Below are positions 32,002 to 42,917 of a DNA stretch of 64,000 nt, piece after piece. The DNA lies in contig NZ_BMXK01000005.1 of the NCBI RefSeq assembly GCF_014651715.1, forward strand, positions 217,837-281,836, written 5' to 3'. This DNA is from Zhihengliuella salsuginis. Its GTDB lineage: Bacteria > Actinomycetota > Actinomycetes > Actinomycetales > Micrococcaceae. The notes under the pieces are model-generated. The model searched no databases, was not told the origin of the DNA, and saw only the letters and a program-made list of their open reading frames with translations. Position 1 is the first letter of the stretch; each line of letters begins with the position of its first letter. Position numbers and translations under genes: made by a program.

Positions 32002-32229
32002 ATGACGCAGAAGCCCGTTCGCTTCGGCCTCGTCGGCACCGGTCGCATCGGCCGCGTCCACGCCGCCTCGATCGCCGCGAACCCGGAAGCCGAGCTCGCC
32101 TGGGTGGCCGACCCGTTCGTCGAGGGCGCCCACGAGGACGGCCGCGCGGCCCTGCTGCTGGCCGACGCCGCGCAGCGCTCCGCCACGGAGGGCGTCGCCG
32201 TCCGGCTTGCTCCGGCGACGGTCGCGTAG
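32002..32229 (+). pseudogene. Internally deleted Gfo/Idh/MocA (inositol-dehydrogenase-like) gene
   Basis: The frame encodes only 75 residues. Residues 1-43 (VRFGLVGTGRIGRVHAASIA, then ADPFVEG) are the N-terminal Rossmann unit of an IolG-type enzyme; residues 44-75 (HEDGRAALLLADAAQRSATEG) are the extreme C-terminus of the same family, which normally has about 335 residues. The junction is near 32130. Roughly 260 codons, including the catalytic Glu-Lys-Pro and His motifs, are gone in frame, so no enzyme can be made. Confidence 0.85.
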
Positions 32230-32239
32230 GGGAGCCGGC

Positions 32240-32773
32240 ATGGAATTCACGTTGGCCGCCTGCGCGGAGATGCTCTACCTGGACCTGCCCGTGGCCGAGC
32301 GCGTCCGGCGGATCCACGAGCGCGGGTTCGCTGTGGAGATCTGGGACTGAAGCAGCAAGGACCTGCCGGCGCTGGCCGCCACGGGGGCGGACTTCTCCTC
32401 GATGACCGGCTACCTGCGCGGCGACTTCCTGTCCGACGACGGCCGCCGGGAGCTGGTTGCGACGGCCCGCCAGTCGCTGCGCGCGGCAGAGGAGATCGAT
32501 GTCCCGCGGCTCAACCTGCACGGGACCGGCCTGGGGGCCCGGCGGGCTTCCGGTCCGCCCCGGCACCGAGGTCGGCGGGCGGCGCCGTGGATCGGCGAGA
32601 TCCAGGTAGCGGACGTGCCGGTCCGGTGCGAGCCCGGCACCGGCGAGATCCACTACCCGGCCGTGGCGGCGGCGCTGCGGGACCTGGGGTACACCGGCGT
32701 CGTCGGACTGGAGGGATGGGCCAGCGGCGACCCGGACGCGGCGCTCGAGGCGTTCCGGGCGGCCTTCGCGTAG
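32240..32773 (+). pseudogene. Broken hydroxypyruvate-isomerase-like gene
   Basis: The sequence starts normally (MEFTLAACAEMLYLDLPVAERV, SD AGGGGAG) and reads to EIWD, where TGA at 32348-32350 replaces the family Trp codon. The same frame goes on with SSKDLPALAATGADFSSMTGYLRGD. After LNLHGTGL the frame shifts: GLPVRPGTEV is readable at 32544 in another frame. About 100 codons are then missing before IGEIQVADVPVRCEPGTGEIHYPAVA resumes. A stop, frameshift and deletion show clear decay. Confidence 0.88.
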
Positions 32774-32831
32774 GCGGAGCCGAGGGCGGTGGATCTTCGA
32801 CGCGACGTCGACACCCGTCTCCCCATCCCGT

Positions 32832-34556
32832 CTAGAACAGCTGGCGCAGGTTGGTCTTGGCCAGGTCCAGCAGCTCGTCGCCGCGGCCGGACATGACGGT
32901 CCGGATCGCGTACAGGGTGAAGCCCTTGACCTGCTCGGCCGTGATGTTCGGCGGCATCGACAGCTCCTGCCGTTCGGTCCGCACGTCCAGCAGGGCCGGC
33001 CCGTCCACGGCCAGGAACTCCTTGACGGCCGCCGGCAGTTTCCGCGACGATTCGACCCGCTTGCCCCAGATCCCCAGCGCGTTCGCCACGGCCCCGAAGT
33101 CCGGGTTGACCAGTTCCGTCCCGTAGGTCACGAACCCGGCGGCCTTCATCTCCAGCTCCACGAAGTTCAGCGACGAGTCGTTGAAGACCACCACCTTCAC
33201 CGGCAGCTTGTTCTGCACCAGCGTGATCAGCTCGCCGAACAGCATGGCCAGCCCGCCGTCGCCGGACATCGCGATCACCTGGCGGTCCGGCTCGTTCGCC
33301 TGCACGCCGATCGCCTGCGGCAGCGCGTTCGCCATGCTGCCGTGGGCGAAGGACCCGAGCAGCCGGCGCCGCCCGTTCATCGTCAGGTAGCGCGACGCCC
33401 AGACCACAGGGGACCCGACGTCCGGAATGAACACGGCGTCGTCGCCGGCCTTCTCGTCCAGCAGCCGAGCGAGGTACTGCGGGTGGATGTCCGCCTTGCC
33501 GCGGCTCGGCACGGCGAGGTCGTCCAGCCGCTCCCGGGTCTTCGCGTAGTGGCGCCGGGCGTCGTCGAGGTGCTTGCGGTCGCCGGCGGTCTCCAGCCTC
33601 GGCAGCAGGGCCTCGAGCGTGGCACGGCTGTCGCCGACCAGGCCCAGGTCGACCGGGTGGCGCCGGCCCAGCTGCTCGCCGCGCAGGTCGATCTGGATCG
33701 TCGTCGCGTGCTCCGGATAGAACTGCTGGTACGGGAAATCGGTGCCCACCATCAGCAGGGTGTCCGCTTCCTCCATGGCCCGGTAGCCGGAGGAGAAGCC
33801 GAGCAGCCCGGTCATGCCGACGTCGTACGGGTTGTCGTACTCGACATGCTCCTTGCCGCGCATCGCGTGCACGATCGGCGCACCCAGCTTCTCAGCCGCG
33901 GCGAGCAGCTCGGCGTGGGCGCCCGCGACGCCGGCCCCGGCCAGGATGGTGGTCTTCCCGCCGCGGTTGAGCAGTTCGGCGGCCCGCTCCAGCTCGTTCT
34001 CCGACGGCACGACGACGGGGCGCGCGCGGGAGATCACCGTGTTGCGGTTGCTCGGGGTCTCGGCCAGAGCGACATCGCCCGGCATCACGAGGACGGCGAC
34101 GCCGCGTTTCTCGACCGCCGTGCGCATGGCGATCTCCATGAGCCGCGGCATCTGGGAGGGGTGGGCCACGTACTCGACGTACACGCTGCACTCGCGGAAG
34201 AGCTCCTGCGGGTGCGTCTCCTGGAAGTAGTTGGAGCCGATCTCCGTAGTGGGGATGTGCGCGGCGATCGCCAGCACGGGGACCCGCGAGCGCTGGGCGT
34301 CGAAGAGCCCGTTGATCAGGTGGAGGTTGCCGGGCCCGCAGGATCCGGCGCAGACCGTCAGGTCCCCGGTCATCTCCGCCTCGGCCGCGGCCGCGAAGGC
34401 CGCGGACTCCTCGTGCCTGACGTGGACCCAGTCGATGGTCCCGTCCTTGCGCAGCGCGTCCGTGAACCCGTTCAGGGAGTCCCCGGGCAGTCCGTAGACC
34501 CGTTCGACGCCGTTGGCACGCAGCGTGCCGACCATATTCTCTGCAACCGTGACCAT
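32832..34556 (-). CDS. poxB: Pyruvate dehydrogenase (quinone) / pyruvate oxidase PoxB-like
   Basis: The 574-residue thiamine-diphosphate enzyme has the N-terminal pyrimidine domain (NGVERVYGLPGDSLNGFTDAL, catalytic Glu in VRHEESAAFAA), a central FAD/Rossmann-like domain, and the ThDP motif GDGGLAMLFGELITL..NDSSLN. The end LLDLAKTNLRQLF resembles the membrane-binding tail of PoxB, which passes electrons from pyruvate to quinone and yields acetate and CO2. GGAAGGG lies upstream of the ATG. It stands alone between a decayed locus and an endonuclease gene. Confidence 0.93.
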   Translation of the reverse strand: MVTVAENMVGTLRANGVERVYGLPGDSLNGFTDALRKDGTIDWVHVRHEESAAFAAAAEAEMTGDLTVCAGSCGPGNLHLINGLFDAQRSRVPVLAIAAHIPTTEIGSNYFQETHPQELFRECSVYVEYVAHPSQMPRLMEIAMRTAVEKRGVAVLVMPGDVALAETPSNRNTVISRARPVVVPSENELERAAELLNRGGKTTILAGAGVAGAHAELLAAAEKLGAPIVHAMRGKEHVEYDNPYDVGMTGLLGFSSGYRAMEEADTLLMVGTDFPYQQFYPEHATTIQIDLRGEQLGRRHPVDLGLVGDSRATLEALLPRLETAGDRKHLDDARRHYAKTRERLDDLAVPSRGKADIHPQYLARLLDEKAGDDAVFIPDVGSPVVWASRYLTMNGRRRLLGSFAHGSMANALPQAIGVQANEPDRQVIAMSGDGGLAMLFGELITLVQNKLPVKVVVFNDSSLNFVELEMKAAGFVTYGTELVNPDFGAVANALGIWGKRVESSRKLPAAVKEFLAVDGPALLDVRTERQELSMPPNITAEQVKGFTLYAIRTVMSGRGDELLDLAKTNLRQLF

Positions 34557-34597
34557 GATGTCCCTTCCTTTGCGAAAAGAGCCTGCTGTCCCGAACC

Positions 34598-35500
34598 CTA
34601 CCCGTGAACCTCGAAGTCGAGAACGACGGATTCGAAGCTTTCCAGTTCCCGCCACGTCGCCGGAACCCCGGCGCCGCGGTCCTCCGCGGCCGCCGGCATC
34701 CGGTCCACGGCGGTGAGCTGCTGCAGGTCGAGGCCCGTGAGCCGGGCGATGTCGCCGATGGGCACCTGGAAGGTCCGGAACGCGCCGAGCGGGGGCGCCG
34801 TGCCGTCGTCGGCTCCGCCCGGGCGGGGCACGTCGGGGAGGTCGTCCAGTTGCGGCGTCTGATCCACCACGTACCCGGTGGCCGACAGGGTGCCGCCGTG
34901 GAGGAACGCGGCGACCTTGAAGTACTGCAGCGGGATGCCGATGCCCCGGTACTCGGGATCCCGGTCGCTGAAGACCGGCCCGGTGAACACGGCGAGGCGC
35001 CGGCCGTGGTCGGCGGCGTGCTCCAGCAGGTAGGTTTCGAGGCCAAGCCACAGGTTCATGCTCTGGTTGTACCTCGCTGCCTGCGGGGCCGCGTTCGTGT
35101 AGAAGAAGGTGTCCTCGTTGGCCCGGGCGGCTTCCTGCCGGGAGTCGCCCCAGATCGCCGACGCGCGCCGGACCAGGTGCCCGCGGTCGAGGTCGTTGCG
35201 GGCGTAGACGCGATCGCCGCTCTGCTGGTCCCCGGCCACGCGCGGATCGAGGCGCCAGTCGATCCCGGACCGGCCGATGTCGAAGAACTTCGCCCCGTCG
35301 ATGCCCAGGGCCGTCACCGCGGCGAGGCGCTTGTCCGGGCGCAGCAGCACGGAGAAGTGCGTGTACGGCAGCAGCACCGTCTCGACTCCGCCGAGCGCCG
35401 GCACGGGGACGGGCAAGCCCAGGAACGACTCGTCGAAACCCTCGCGATCTGACAGGTCCGGCGTCTGCGGGGTGCGTGGGGCGGCAGCTTCGGGGTCCAT
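34598..35500 (-). CDS. DNA/RNA non-specific endonuclease
   Basis: The 300-residue protein has the beta-beta-alpha-metal nuclease motif DRGH in NDLDRGHLVRR (near residue 105), with the downstream Asn in YTNAAPQAARYNQSMNLWLGLE. These are the catalytic residues of the Serratia/NucA family. No signal peptide is visible (start MDPEAAAPRTPQ), so it appears cytosolic, unlike most secreted members; a missed upstream start or a non-classical export route is possible. No inhibitor gene of the NuiA type is adjacent. Confidence 0.9.
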   Translation of the reverse strand: MDPEAAAPRTPQTPDLSDREGFDESFLGLPVPVPALGGVETVLLPYTHFSVLLRPDKRLAAVTALGIDGAKFFDIGRSGIDWRLDPRVAGDQQSGDRVYARNDLDRGHLVRRASAIWGDSRQEAARANEDTFFYTNAAPQAARYNQSMNLWLGLETYLLEHAADHGRRLAVFTGPVFSDRDPEYRGIGIPLQYFKVAAFLHGGTLSATGYVVDQTPQLDDLPDVPRPGGADDGTAPPLGAFRTFQVPIGDIARLTGLDLQQLTAVDRMPAAAEDRGAGVPATWRELESFESVVLDFEVHG

Positions 35501-35565
35501 GCCCGGAACGTATCAGGCGGTGGTGACGGAATAGTGAACGCGGCGGCCGGGCCGATCGTGCTCGG

Positions 35566-36255
35566 CTACGGCCCGTCGGTCCGCGTGGCGCGCACGACGA
35601 CGTCGCGCAGCTCGGTGTGCCCGCCGTGCCCGGGCAGGGACCGGGTGTGCTCGGCGACGGTCTCGATCCGCCAGCGGTCGGGGGTCAGTAGCTCTGCGAT
35701 CCGCGCCCCGGTGACGGTGGCCTCCGCGGGCGGCCAGCCGGCGTCGTGCTCGTGGCGGTGCCCATCGGCGGGGGAGCCGTGGTGGCCGCCGTGGTCGAGG
35801 TGCCCCACGACGAGCAGGGTGCCGCCGGGCGCCACCCAGGCGGCGATCCGCCGGTACAGCTCGAGCTGGGGGATGGAGGCGTGCGCGTAGTTGGTCATGA
35901 CGAGGTCCGCCGGCTGCTCCGGCTCCCACGTGGTCAGGTCCGCGGCGATCCACCGGGTCCGCTTCGCGGCGCCGGCTGCGCGGGCCCGCTCCCGGGCGGT
36001 CGCGATCGCCCGCTCGGACAGGTCGACGCCGGTGACCTCCCAGCCGGCCGCGGCCAGAGCCAGCGCCTCGGTCCCGATGCCGCAGCCGGCGTCCAGGGCC
36101 TGCCCGGGCGCAAGATCCCGCGTCTCGTCGGTGACGTACGGGTTGGGCGGCGCGGTGGAGCCGCCGCGCTCCGGCGACTCCCAGTGCTCCTCCCAGAAGT
36201 CCTTGTCGAAGGCCGGCTCCGGGGCGTCCGCGTCCTGGTTCGCGTCTGAGGTCAT
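35566..36255 (-). CDS. Class I SAM-dependent methyltransferase
   Basis: The 229-residue protein carries motif I LDAGCGIGTEALALAAAGWEVTGVDLSERAI and motif IV ADLVMTNYAHASI, typical of small-molecule methyltransferases. A His-rich insert (HLDHGGHHGSPADGHRHEHD) lies near residue 150 and could bind metal such as nickel, zinc or tellurite-related ions; a tellurite-resistance TehB-type role is possible but not provable. It precedes the zinc alcohol dehydrogenase on the same strand. Confidence 0.9.
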   Translation of the reverse strand: MTSDANQDADAPEPAFDKDFWEEHWESPERGGSTAPPNPYVTDETRDLAPGQALDAGCGIGTEALALAAAGWEVTGVDLSERAIATARERARAAGAAKRTRWIAADLTTWEPEQPADLVMTNYAHASIPQLELYRRIAAWVAPGGTLLVVGHLDHGGHHGSPADGHRHEHDAGWPPAEATVTGARIAELLTPDRWRIETVAEHTRSLPGHGGHTELRDVVVRATRTDGP

Positions 36256-36350
36256 GTCCGTATCCTCCCAGAGCCGGCGGCCCGTGGCGATGCCCGGACG
36301 ACGGCGGCCGCGGAGACGGGGTCCGCGGCCGCCGCTGCGCGTTCGTCGGG

Positions 36351-37391
36351 CTACAGGGTCGCGGTGTCGATCACGAACCGGTAGCGCACGTCGCTGTTCA
36401 GGACCCGCTCGTAGGCCTCGTTGACGCCGGCCGCCGAGATGAGCTCGGTCTCCGGGGCGATTCCGTGCTCGGCGCAGAAGTCCAGCATCTCCTGCGTCTC
36501 GCGGATGGAGCCGATGTTGGACCCGGCGAAGGACCGGCCGCCCATGATCAGCGAGAACACCGAGACCGGCAGCGGCTCCGGCGGGGCGCCGACGTTCACG
36601 AGCGCGCCCTCGGGGCGCAGCGTGGCGAGGTACGCGTCCATGTCCAGCGGCGCGCTGACGGTGTTGATGATCAGGTCGAAGGAACCGCGCAACCCCTCGA
36701 GCGCGCCCTCCTCGCCGGTGGCGACGTGCCGCACCGCGCCGAAGGCGAGAGCGTCCTCCTTCTTGGACTCGCTGCGGGAGAGGACCGTCACCTCGGCGCC
36801 CATGGCCACGGCGATCTTCACACCCAGGTGGCCGAGGCCGCCCATCCCGACGACGGCCACCTTCGAGCCGGGGCCCGCGTTCCAGCGGGCGAGCGGGGAG
36901 TACGTGGTGATGCCGGCGCACAGCAGGGGAGCGGCGGCGTCGTAGGGCAGTGCCTCCGGCATGCGCAGCACGAAGTCCTCGTCCACGACCACGTGCGTCG
37001 AGTACCCGCCCTGGGTGATGGTCCCGTCGCGGTCCGGCGAGGCGTAGGTCTGCGTGTTGCCGCTCAGGCAGTAGTGCTCGTTGCCGGCGCGGCACTGCTC
37101 GCACTCGCGGCAGGAGTTCACCATGCAGCCGACGCCGACCCGGTCGCCCACGGCGTGGCCGGTCACCTCCGAGCCGATCTCGGCGACCTCGCCGACGATC
37201 TCGTGGCCGACGACCTGCGGATAGGTGATCGGGCCCCACTCCCCGCGCACGGTGTGGATGTCGCTGTGGCAGACGCCCGCGTAGCGGATGGCGATCAGGA
37301 CGTCCTTCGGGCCGACGTCGCGGCGCTCGATCGTGAGCGGGACGAGGGGCTCGGTGGCGGAGGGTGCGGCGTACGCCTTGACGTTGAGCAT
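36351..37391 (-). CDS. Zinc-dependent NAD(P) alcohol dehydrogenase (YahK/AdhC-like)
   Basis: The 346-residue enzyme has the catalytic zinc ligands Cys in GVCHSDIH, His in GHEIVGEV and Cys in the C-terminal half ([12 protein letters not shown]), the structural zinc cysteines in [15 protein letters not shown], and the cofactor loop [13 protein letters not shown]. This is the cinnamyl-alcohol-dehydrogenase-like group that reduces many aldehydes with NADPH. It is next to a DJ-1-type gene on the same strand, a combination suited to aldehyde stress. Confidence 0.94.
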   Translation of the reverse strand: MLNVKAYAAPSATEPLVPLTIERRDVGPKDVLIAIRYAGVCHSDIHTVRGEWGPITYPQVVGHEIVGEVAEIGSEVTGHAVGDRVGVGCMVNSCRECEQCRAGNEHYCLSGNTQTYASPDRDGTITQGGYSTHVVVDEDFVLRMPEALPYDAAAPLLCAGITTYSPLARWNAGPGSKVAVVGMGGLGHLGVKIAVAMGAEVTVLSRSESKKEDALAFGAVRHVATGEEGALEGLRGSFDLIINTVSAPLDMDAYLATLRPEGALVNVGAPPEPLPVSVFSLIMGGRSFAGSNIGSIRETQEMLDFCAEHGIAPETELISAAGVNEAYERVLNSDVRYRFVIDTATL

Positions 37392-37471
37392 GCGTTTCCA
37401 ATCGTGGGGGAGAGGCGGGATCGGTACGGGTGGAACCTGTGGACAGGATCGCACAGGGGGACGCGCGGTGG

Positions 37472-38056
37472 TTACGCGTCGCCGGAGAGCTGCTCGATGA
37501 GCTTGGCGTTGAAGGCCTCGAGGTCGCCCGGGTTGCGGGACGTGACGAGCGGGAAGCCGCCCGAGGTGTCGAGCACGACCTGCTCGTCCACCCACGTGGC
37601 GCCGGCGTTGTTCAGGTCGGCGCCGAGCGACGGGTAGGAGGTGAGCCGTTTGCCGGAGGCCAGGCCGGCGTCGATCAGCAGCCACGGTCCGTGGCAGATC
37701 GACGCGACGGGCTTGCCGGAGTGGGCGAAGTCCTGGACCAGCTTCCGCGCGTGCGCATCGATGCGCAGCTGGTCGGCGTTCAGCGTCCCGCCGGGGATCA
37801 CGACGCCGTCGTATCCGGAGGCGTCGACCTCGGCGAGGGTCGTGTCGACCGGGACCTCGGGGCCGGGATCCTTGTCGCTCTTGAGGGTGCGGACGGGGGT
37901 GTTCTCGACGGCGGCGACCGTCACGGCCGCGCCAGCGCTGCGGAGGGCCTCGACGGCCTGGGTGAGCTCGTCGCTCTCCGTGCCGTAGTTGGTGGTGATG
38001 ACGAGGACCGTGCGGCCATTCAGTGCGGTGCCGGTGGTGTTCGATGCCGATGTCAT
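37472..38056 (-). CDS. DJ-1/PfpI family protein
   Basis: The 194-residue protein has the DJ-1 core with [13 protein letters not shown] (conserved Gly-Gly) and the nucleophilic elbow [15 protein letters not shown], where Cys is catalytic. Members act as glyoxalase III, deglycase-like or stress proteases; this one resembles the YhbO/PfpI branch. AAAGGAAA lies just before the ATG at 38056, favoured over a start 22 codons upstream. Confidence 0.93.
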   Translation of the reverse strand: MTSASNTTGTALNGRTVLVITTNYGTESDELTQAVEALRSAGAAVTVAAVENTPVRTLKSDKDPGPEVPVDTTLAEVDASGYDGVVIPGGTLNADQLRIDAHARKLVQDFAHSGKPVASICHGPWLLIDAGLASGKRLTSYPSLGADLNNAGATWVDEQVVLDTSGGFPLVTSRNPGDLEAFNAKLIEQLSGDA

Positions 38057-38232
38057 GGATTCGTTTCCTTTCGACGGGGTGCCGGTCGCTTTTCGCTGGC
38101 GCCTGTCCTCCATGGCTATCACGCTGGCAGGGGCGGTCTCGAGGGCGCGGCGCCCCGGAACTCGCTGGGAATTCCGTCAAGGCCGGTCCGCCCGGGTAGA
38201 GCCGGATGGCATGCGCCGGCTGACGAGAATCG

Positions 38233-38248
38233 CCTAGAGGACTAGGAT
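38233..38248 (+). promoter_or_regulatory. GntR operator candidate overlapping -10
   Basis: CCTAG and CTAGG flank AGGA (38233-38246). The right arm is part of the -10-like TAGGAT (38243-38248) for the GntR gene, so binding here would repress it. Confidence 0.45.
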
Positions 38249-38257
38249 CGGGGCGTA

Positions 38258-39010
38258 GTGTCAAACAATCTGGCGGCAGAGAACCTCTGGTGCCGAGAAC
38301 CGAGGAGCATGCTCCGCACAGCACCGTCCACCGCTCCGCCCCTGGCGGCGGCACCCGTCTTGTCGCGGAGGGACAGCGTGGTCTTGGAGCTGCGTCGCGC
38401 CGTCGTGCGTGGGGTGCTGCGCCCCGGCGACAAGCTGACCGAGATCAATCTCTCCAAGGCTCTGGCCGTGAGCCGGCCGACCCTCCGCGAAGCCCTGAAC
38501 CAGCTCGCCCAGGAGGGACTGCTGGTGCAGGAGCCCTATCGTGGGCTCCGCGTGGCGCGTCTGGACGCGGCGCAGATCATGGACGGTGCCCGCACCCGCC
38601 ACGCGTTGGACATGCTCGCCGTCGACGAGCTCCTCGCGGACTCCACGGGCGAGCGGATGGACGACGTCGAGGCCTATTGGCGCGATTTCGAGCGCCTCGA
38701 GCACCACCGGGACCCGCTGACCCGCCACGAGGCGCACATCGCGTTCCACCGGGGCATCTGGGCGGCGTCCGGCAACTCGGTGCTGCTGCGCATGTGGCCC
38801 GTGACCGAGGCGCACCTGACGATCGCGCTGGGGCACGAGCAGGCCGTCCGGCCCGTCTCCGAACGCGCCGACGAGGGCCACCGCCGACTCATCGCCGCAC
38901 TCCACACCCGGGACCGTACAGCGATCGAGAGCGCGTTCCGCGCGCACACCGTCAGCGGCGCTCAGGAACTCGTGTCCCTGATCGAAGCCGAAGGCCAGGA
39001 GGAGACCTGA
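38258..39010 (+). CDS. GntR family regulator (FCD-type)
   Basis: The 250-residue protein has the GntR winged helix ([47 protein letters not shown]) and an FCD ligand domain with the metal-binding Asp/His pattern ([37 protein letters not shown]). Such proteins sense small carboxylates. The GTG start follows TAGGAT by nine bases; an internal ATG at 38309 is another option. Its stop overlaps the HAD gene start (TGATG). Confidence 0.9.
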   Translation: MSNNLAAENLWCREPRSMLRTAPSTAPPLAAAPVLSRRDSVVLELRRAVVRGVLRPGDKLTEINLSKALAVSRPTLREALNQLAQEGLLVQEPYRGLRVARLDAAQIMDGARTRHALDMLAVDELLADSTGERMDDVEAYWRDFERLEHHRDPLTRHEAHIAFHRGIWAASGNSVLLRMWPVTEAHLTIALGHEQAVRPVSERADEGHRRLIAALHTRDRTAIESAFRAHTVSGAQELVSLIEAEGQEET

Positions 39011-39873
39011 TGCACCACAAAACGACCCCCGAGCGCGGTTCCGGTGACGCCGTCCGCGCCGTCTTCCTCGACGTGGACGGAACCTACGCTGCCTACGGGG
39101 TGGTCCCGCCCGGGCATGTTGCGGCCGTGCGCGCGGCCCGGAGTGCAGGCCACCGCGTCTTCCTCTGCACGGGGCGCCCGCTGTCGATGCTGGATGAGCA
39201 CCTGCTCGGCGCCGGGTTCGACGGCGTCGTCGCGAGCGCGGGCGCCTACGCCGAGGTCGGCAGCGAGGTGCTTCTGGACCGGCACTTCCCCGCCGATCTG
39301 GCGGCTGCAACGGTCGCGGCGCTCGACGCCCACGACGCCGTCTACTTGCTGGAGACGCAGGAGGCCCTGCACACCCCGCCGGCCGCCGAGCAGCGCCTGC
39401 GCGCGCACGTCGAGGCGCACTTCAGCCGGATCCCCGGGCAGCGAGACTCAGGTTCCTCCGCGATCCTCAACGCGCTGCGCCCCACCGTGGACCGTGCCGC
39501 CGCGGCCTTCGCCAAGGTCTCCGTGCTGGAGAGTCCGGTCCCCATGAGCGAGCTCGTGGCGCAGATCGGCGAGGGCGTAGCCGTCGTCGAGAATTCGATC
39601 GCGGACGAGGGCCGCCACGCGGGCGAACTTTTCCAGCGGGGGATCAGCAAGGCAGACGGCGTCGCGGCCGTGCTCGCGCACCTGGGTATCGACCGCGAGC
39701 ACTCGGTCGCCGCCGGGGACGGCGAGAACGACCTGGAGATGATCGAGTTCGCCGGGGTCGGGATCGTCATCGAAGGCGCCTCGGAGCGCTTGTTGGCGTT
39801 GGCGGACCTGACGGCCGCGCCACCGCGCGCCGAGGGCCTCGTGGCGGCCTTCGCCGAGCTCGGCCTGGTATGA
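39010..39873 (+). CDS. HAD superfamily hydrolase, Cof type
   Basis: The 287-residue enzyme shows the four HAD motifs: nucleophile Asp in FLDVDGTYAAYG, Thr in VFLCTGRPLSML, Lys in ISKADGVAAVL, and acidic pair in AGDGENDLEMI. The large C2-type cap in between marks the Cof/YbjI group of sugar-phosphate phosphatases. It begins one base inside the GntR stop and follows GGAGGAGA, so it is probably the partner or target of that regulator. Confidence 0.93.
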   Translation: MHHKTTPERGSGDAVRAVFLDVDGTYAAYGVVPPGHVAAVRAARSAGHRVFLCTGRPLSMLDEHLLGAGFDGVVASAGAYAEVGSEVLLDRHFPADLAAATVAALDAHDAVYLLETQEALHTPPAAEQRLRAHVEAHFSRIPGQRDSGSSAILNALRPTVDRAAAAFAKVSVLESPVPMSELVAQIGEGVAVVENSIADEGRHAGELFQRGISKADGVAAVLAHLGIDREHSVAAGDGENDLEMIEFAGVGIVIEGASERLLALADLTAAPPRAEGLVAAFAELGLV

Positions 39874-39877
39874 CGAA

Positions 39878-39917
39878 GGGCGGGTGCGGGAGCCGCCTAC
39901 GGCACCCTCACCCGCCC
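39878..39917. terminator. Bidirectional terminator between convergent genes
   Basis: GGGCGGGTGCGGG (39878-39890) pairs with CCCTCACCCGCCC (39905-39917) with one mismatch around a 14-base loop, between the HAD and aminotransferase genes. Confidence 0.7.
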
Positions 39918-39932
39918 CGGAGGACGACGGCG

Positions 39933-41309
39933 TCAGGCCACGTGCGCGTCGGCGAGGTGCAGCGCCTCGTCGATGATCGCCAGGCCGCGGCGGGCGTCGT
40001 CGTCGCTGATGTTCAGCGGCGGGACCACGTGGATGCGGTTGAAGTTGGCGAACGGCAGCATGCCGGCGGACTTGAGCGCCGCGATCAGCTCGTTCATCTC
40101 CGGTGAGGAGCCGCCGTAGGCCGCCATCGGCTCCTTGGTCTCGCGGTTCTTGACCAGCTCGATGGCCCAGAAGCAGCCGGCCCCGCGGACCTCGCCGATC
40201 GACGGGTGGCGCTCGGCCATGGCGAGCAGCTCCGGGCCGAACACCTCCTCGCCGAGGCGGGCCGCGTTCTCGACCATCGACTCCTCGCGCATCGCGGTGA
40301 TGGCGCCGACGGCCGCCGCGCAGGCCAGTGGGTGGCCCGAGTAGGTCAGGCCGCCCGGGTAGGGCCGCTGCGCGAACGTCTGGTAGATCGTCTCGCTCAT
40401 CGCGACGCCGCCCAACGGGACGTAGCCGGAGTTCACACCCTTGGCGAAGGTGATGATGTCCGGGGTGACGCCCCAGTGGTCGACGGCGAACCACTTGCCG
40501 GCCCGGCCGAAGCCGGCCATGACCTCGTCCGCGATGTACACGATCCCGTACTTGGCCGTCAGCTCGCGCACGCCCTCGATGTAGCCGGGCGGCGGGACGT
40601 AGATGCCCGCGGTGCCCGGGATGGACTCGAGCACCAGCGCCGCGATGTTCGCCGCGCCCTCGAGCACGATCATGTCCTCCAGGTGCGCCAGCGCCCGCTG
40701 GGTCTCCTGCTCCGGGGAGTCGGAGTGGAAGTAGGAGCGGTACGGGTACGCCGGGAAGAAGTGCACGACGCCGGAGTCCCCGTCGTCGTTCGGGATGCGG
40801 CGGGGGTCGCCGGTCGCGTTGATGGCTAGATGCGTGCCGCCGTGGTAGCTGCGGTACGCGGACAGGACCTTCTTGCGGCCGGTGTGCAGGCGGGCCATGC
40901 GGATCGCGTGCTCGTTCGCGTCGGCGCCGCCGTTCGTGAAGAACACCCGGTTCAGGTCGCCCGGGGTCAGCTCCGCGATGAGGCGGGCCGCCTCGGAGCG
41001 CGCCGCGTTGGCGTGCTGCGGGGCGATCGTGCAGAGCTCGGTCGCCTGCTTGACGATCGCGTTGACGACCGTTGGGTGCTGATGCCCGATGTTGGTGTTG
41101 ACCAGCTGGGACGAGAAGTCCAGGTACCGCCTGCCGTCGGCGTCCCACACGTGGGAGCCCTCGGCCTTGACGAAGGTCATCGGGTCCAGCGTCTCCTGGG
41201 CGGACCAGGAGTGGAACACGTGGGCGCGGTCGAGCTCGTAGGCGCGGCGCCCGGCGTCCAGCTGCTCGGGCGTGGGCGCGGAGGCCGGCGTCGTGGTGGT
41301 CTCGGTCAT
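39933..41309 (-). CDS. Class III aminotransferase (beta-alanine/taurine:pyruvate type)
   Basis: The 458-residue PLP enzyme has the cofactor-binding Lys in ITFAKGVNSGYVPLGG, the Asp in YIADEVMAGFGRAG, and the class III pattern YRSYHGGTHLAINATGDPRR. It sits ten bases behind a methylmalonate/malonate-semialdehyde dehydrogenase, so it probably makes malonate semialdehyde from beta-alanine (or a similar omega-amino acid), which the dehydrogenase then turns into acetyl-CoA. Confidence 0.92.
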   Translation of the reverse strand: MTETTTTPASAPTPEQLDAGRRAYELDRAHVFHSWSAQETLDPMTFVKAEGSHVWDADGRRYLDFSSQLVNTNIGHQHPTVVNAIVKQATELCTIAPQHANAARSEAARLIAELTPGDLNRVFFTNGGADANEHAIRMARLHTGRKKVLSAYRSYHGGTHLAINATGDPRRIPNDDGDSGVVHFFPAYPYRSYFHSDSPEQETQRALAHLEDMIVLEGAANIAALVLESIPGTAGIYVPPPGYIEGVRELTAKYGIVYIADEVMAGFGRAGKWFAVDHWGVTPDIITFAKGVNSGYVPLGGVAMSETIYQTFAQRPYPGGLTYSGHPLACAAAVGAITAMREESMVENAARLGEEVFGPELLAMAERHPSIGEVRGAGCFWAIELVKNRETKEPMAAYGGSSPEMNELIAALKSAGMLPFANFNRIHVVPPLNISDDDARRGLAIIDEALHLADAHVA

Positions 41310-41319
41310 GATTCTGCTC

Positions 41320-42825
<1,506 letters not shown>

Positions 42826-42854
42826 GAGGTGCCCTTCAGTCGGCGGGATCGGTG

Positions 42855-42868
42855 TGCTGCATCCAGCA
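42855..42868. promoter_or_regulatory. Inverted repeat TGCTG-CATC-CAGCA in mmsA/pucR gap
   Basis: Perfect five-base arms, 30 bases upstream of the dehydrogenase start on the minus strand. Candidate activator or repressor site for PucR. Confidence 0.4.
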
Positions 42869-42917
42869 TGCGCGCGGTTCGGGCCCGATGTAAGCGACAG
42901 GGTGTATGGATAACTGG

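Noticed and set aside
32348..32350. TGA read as tryptophan or selenocysteine in the isomerase-like gene
   Set aside because: The gene also has a frameshift and a large deletion, no SECIS-like need exists at a Trp site, and TGA is used as a normal stop elsewhere in this window.
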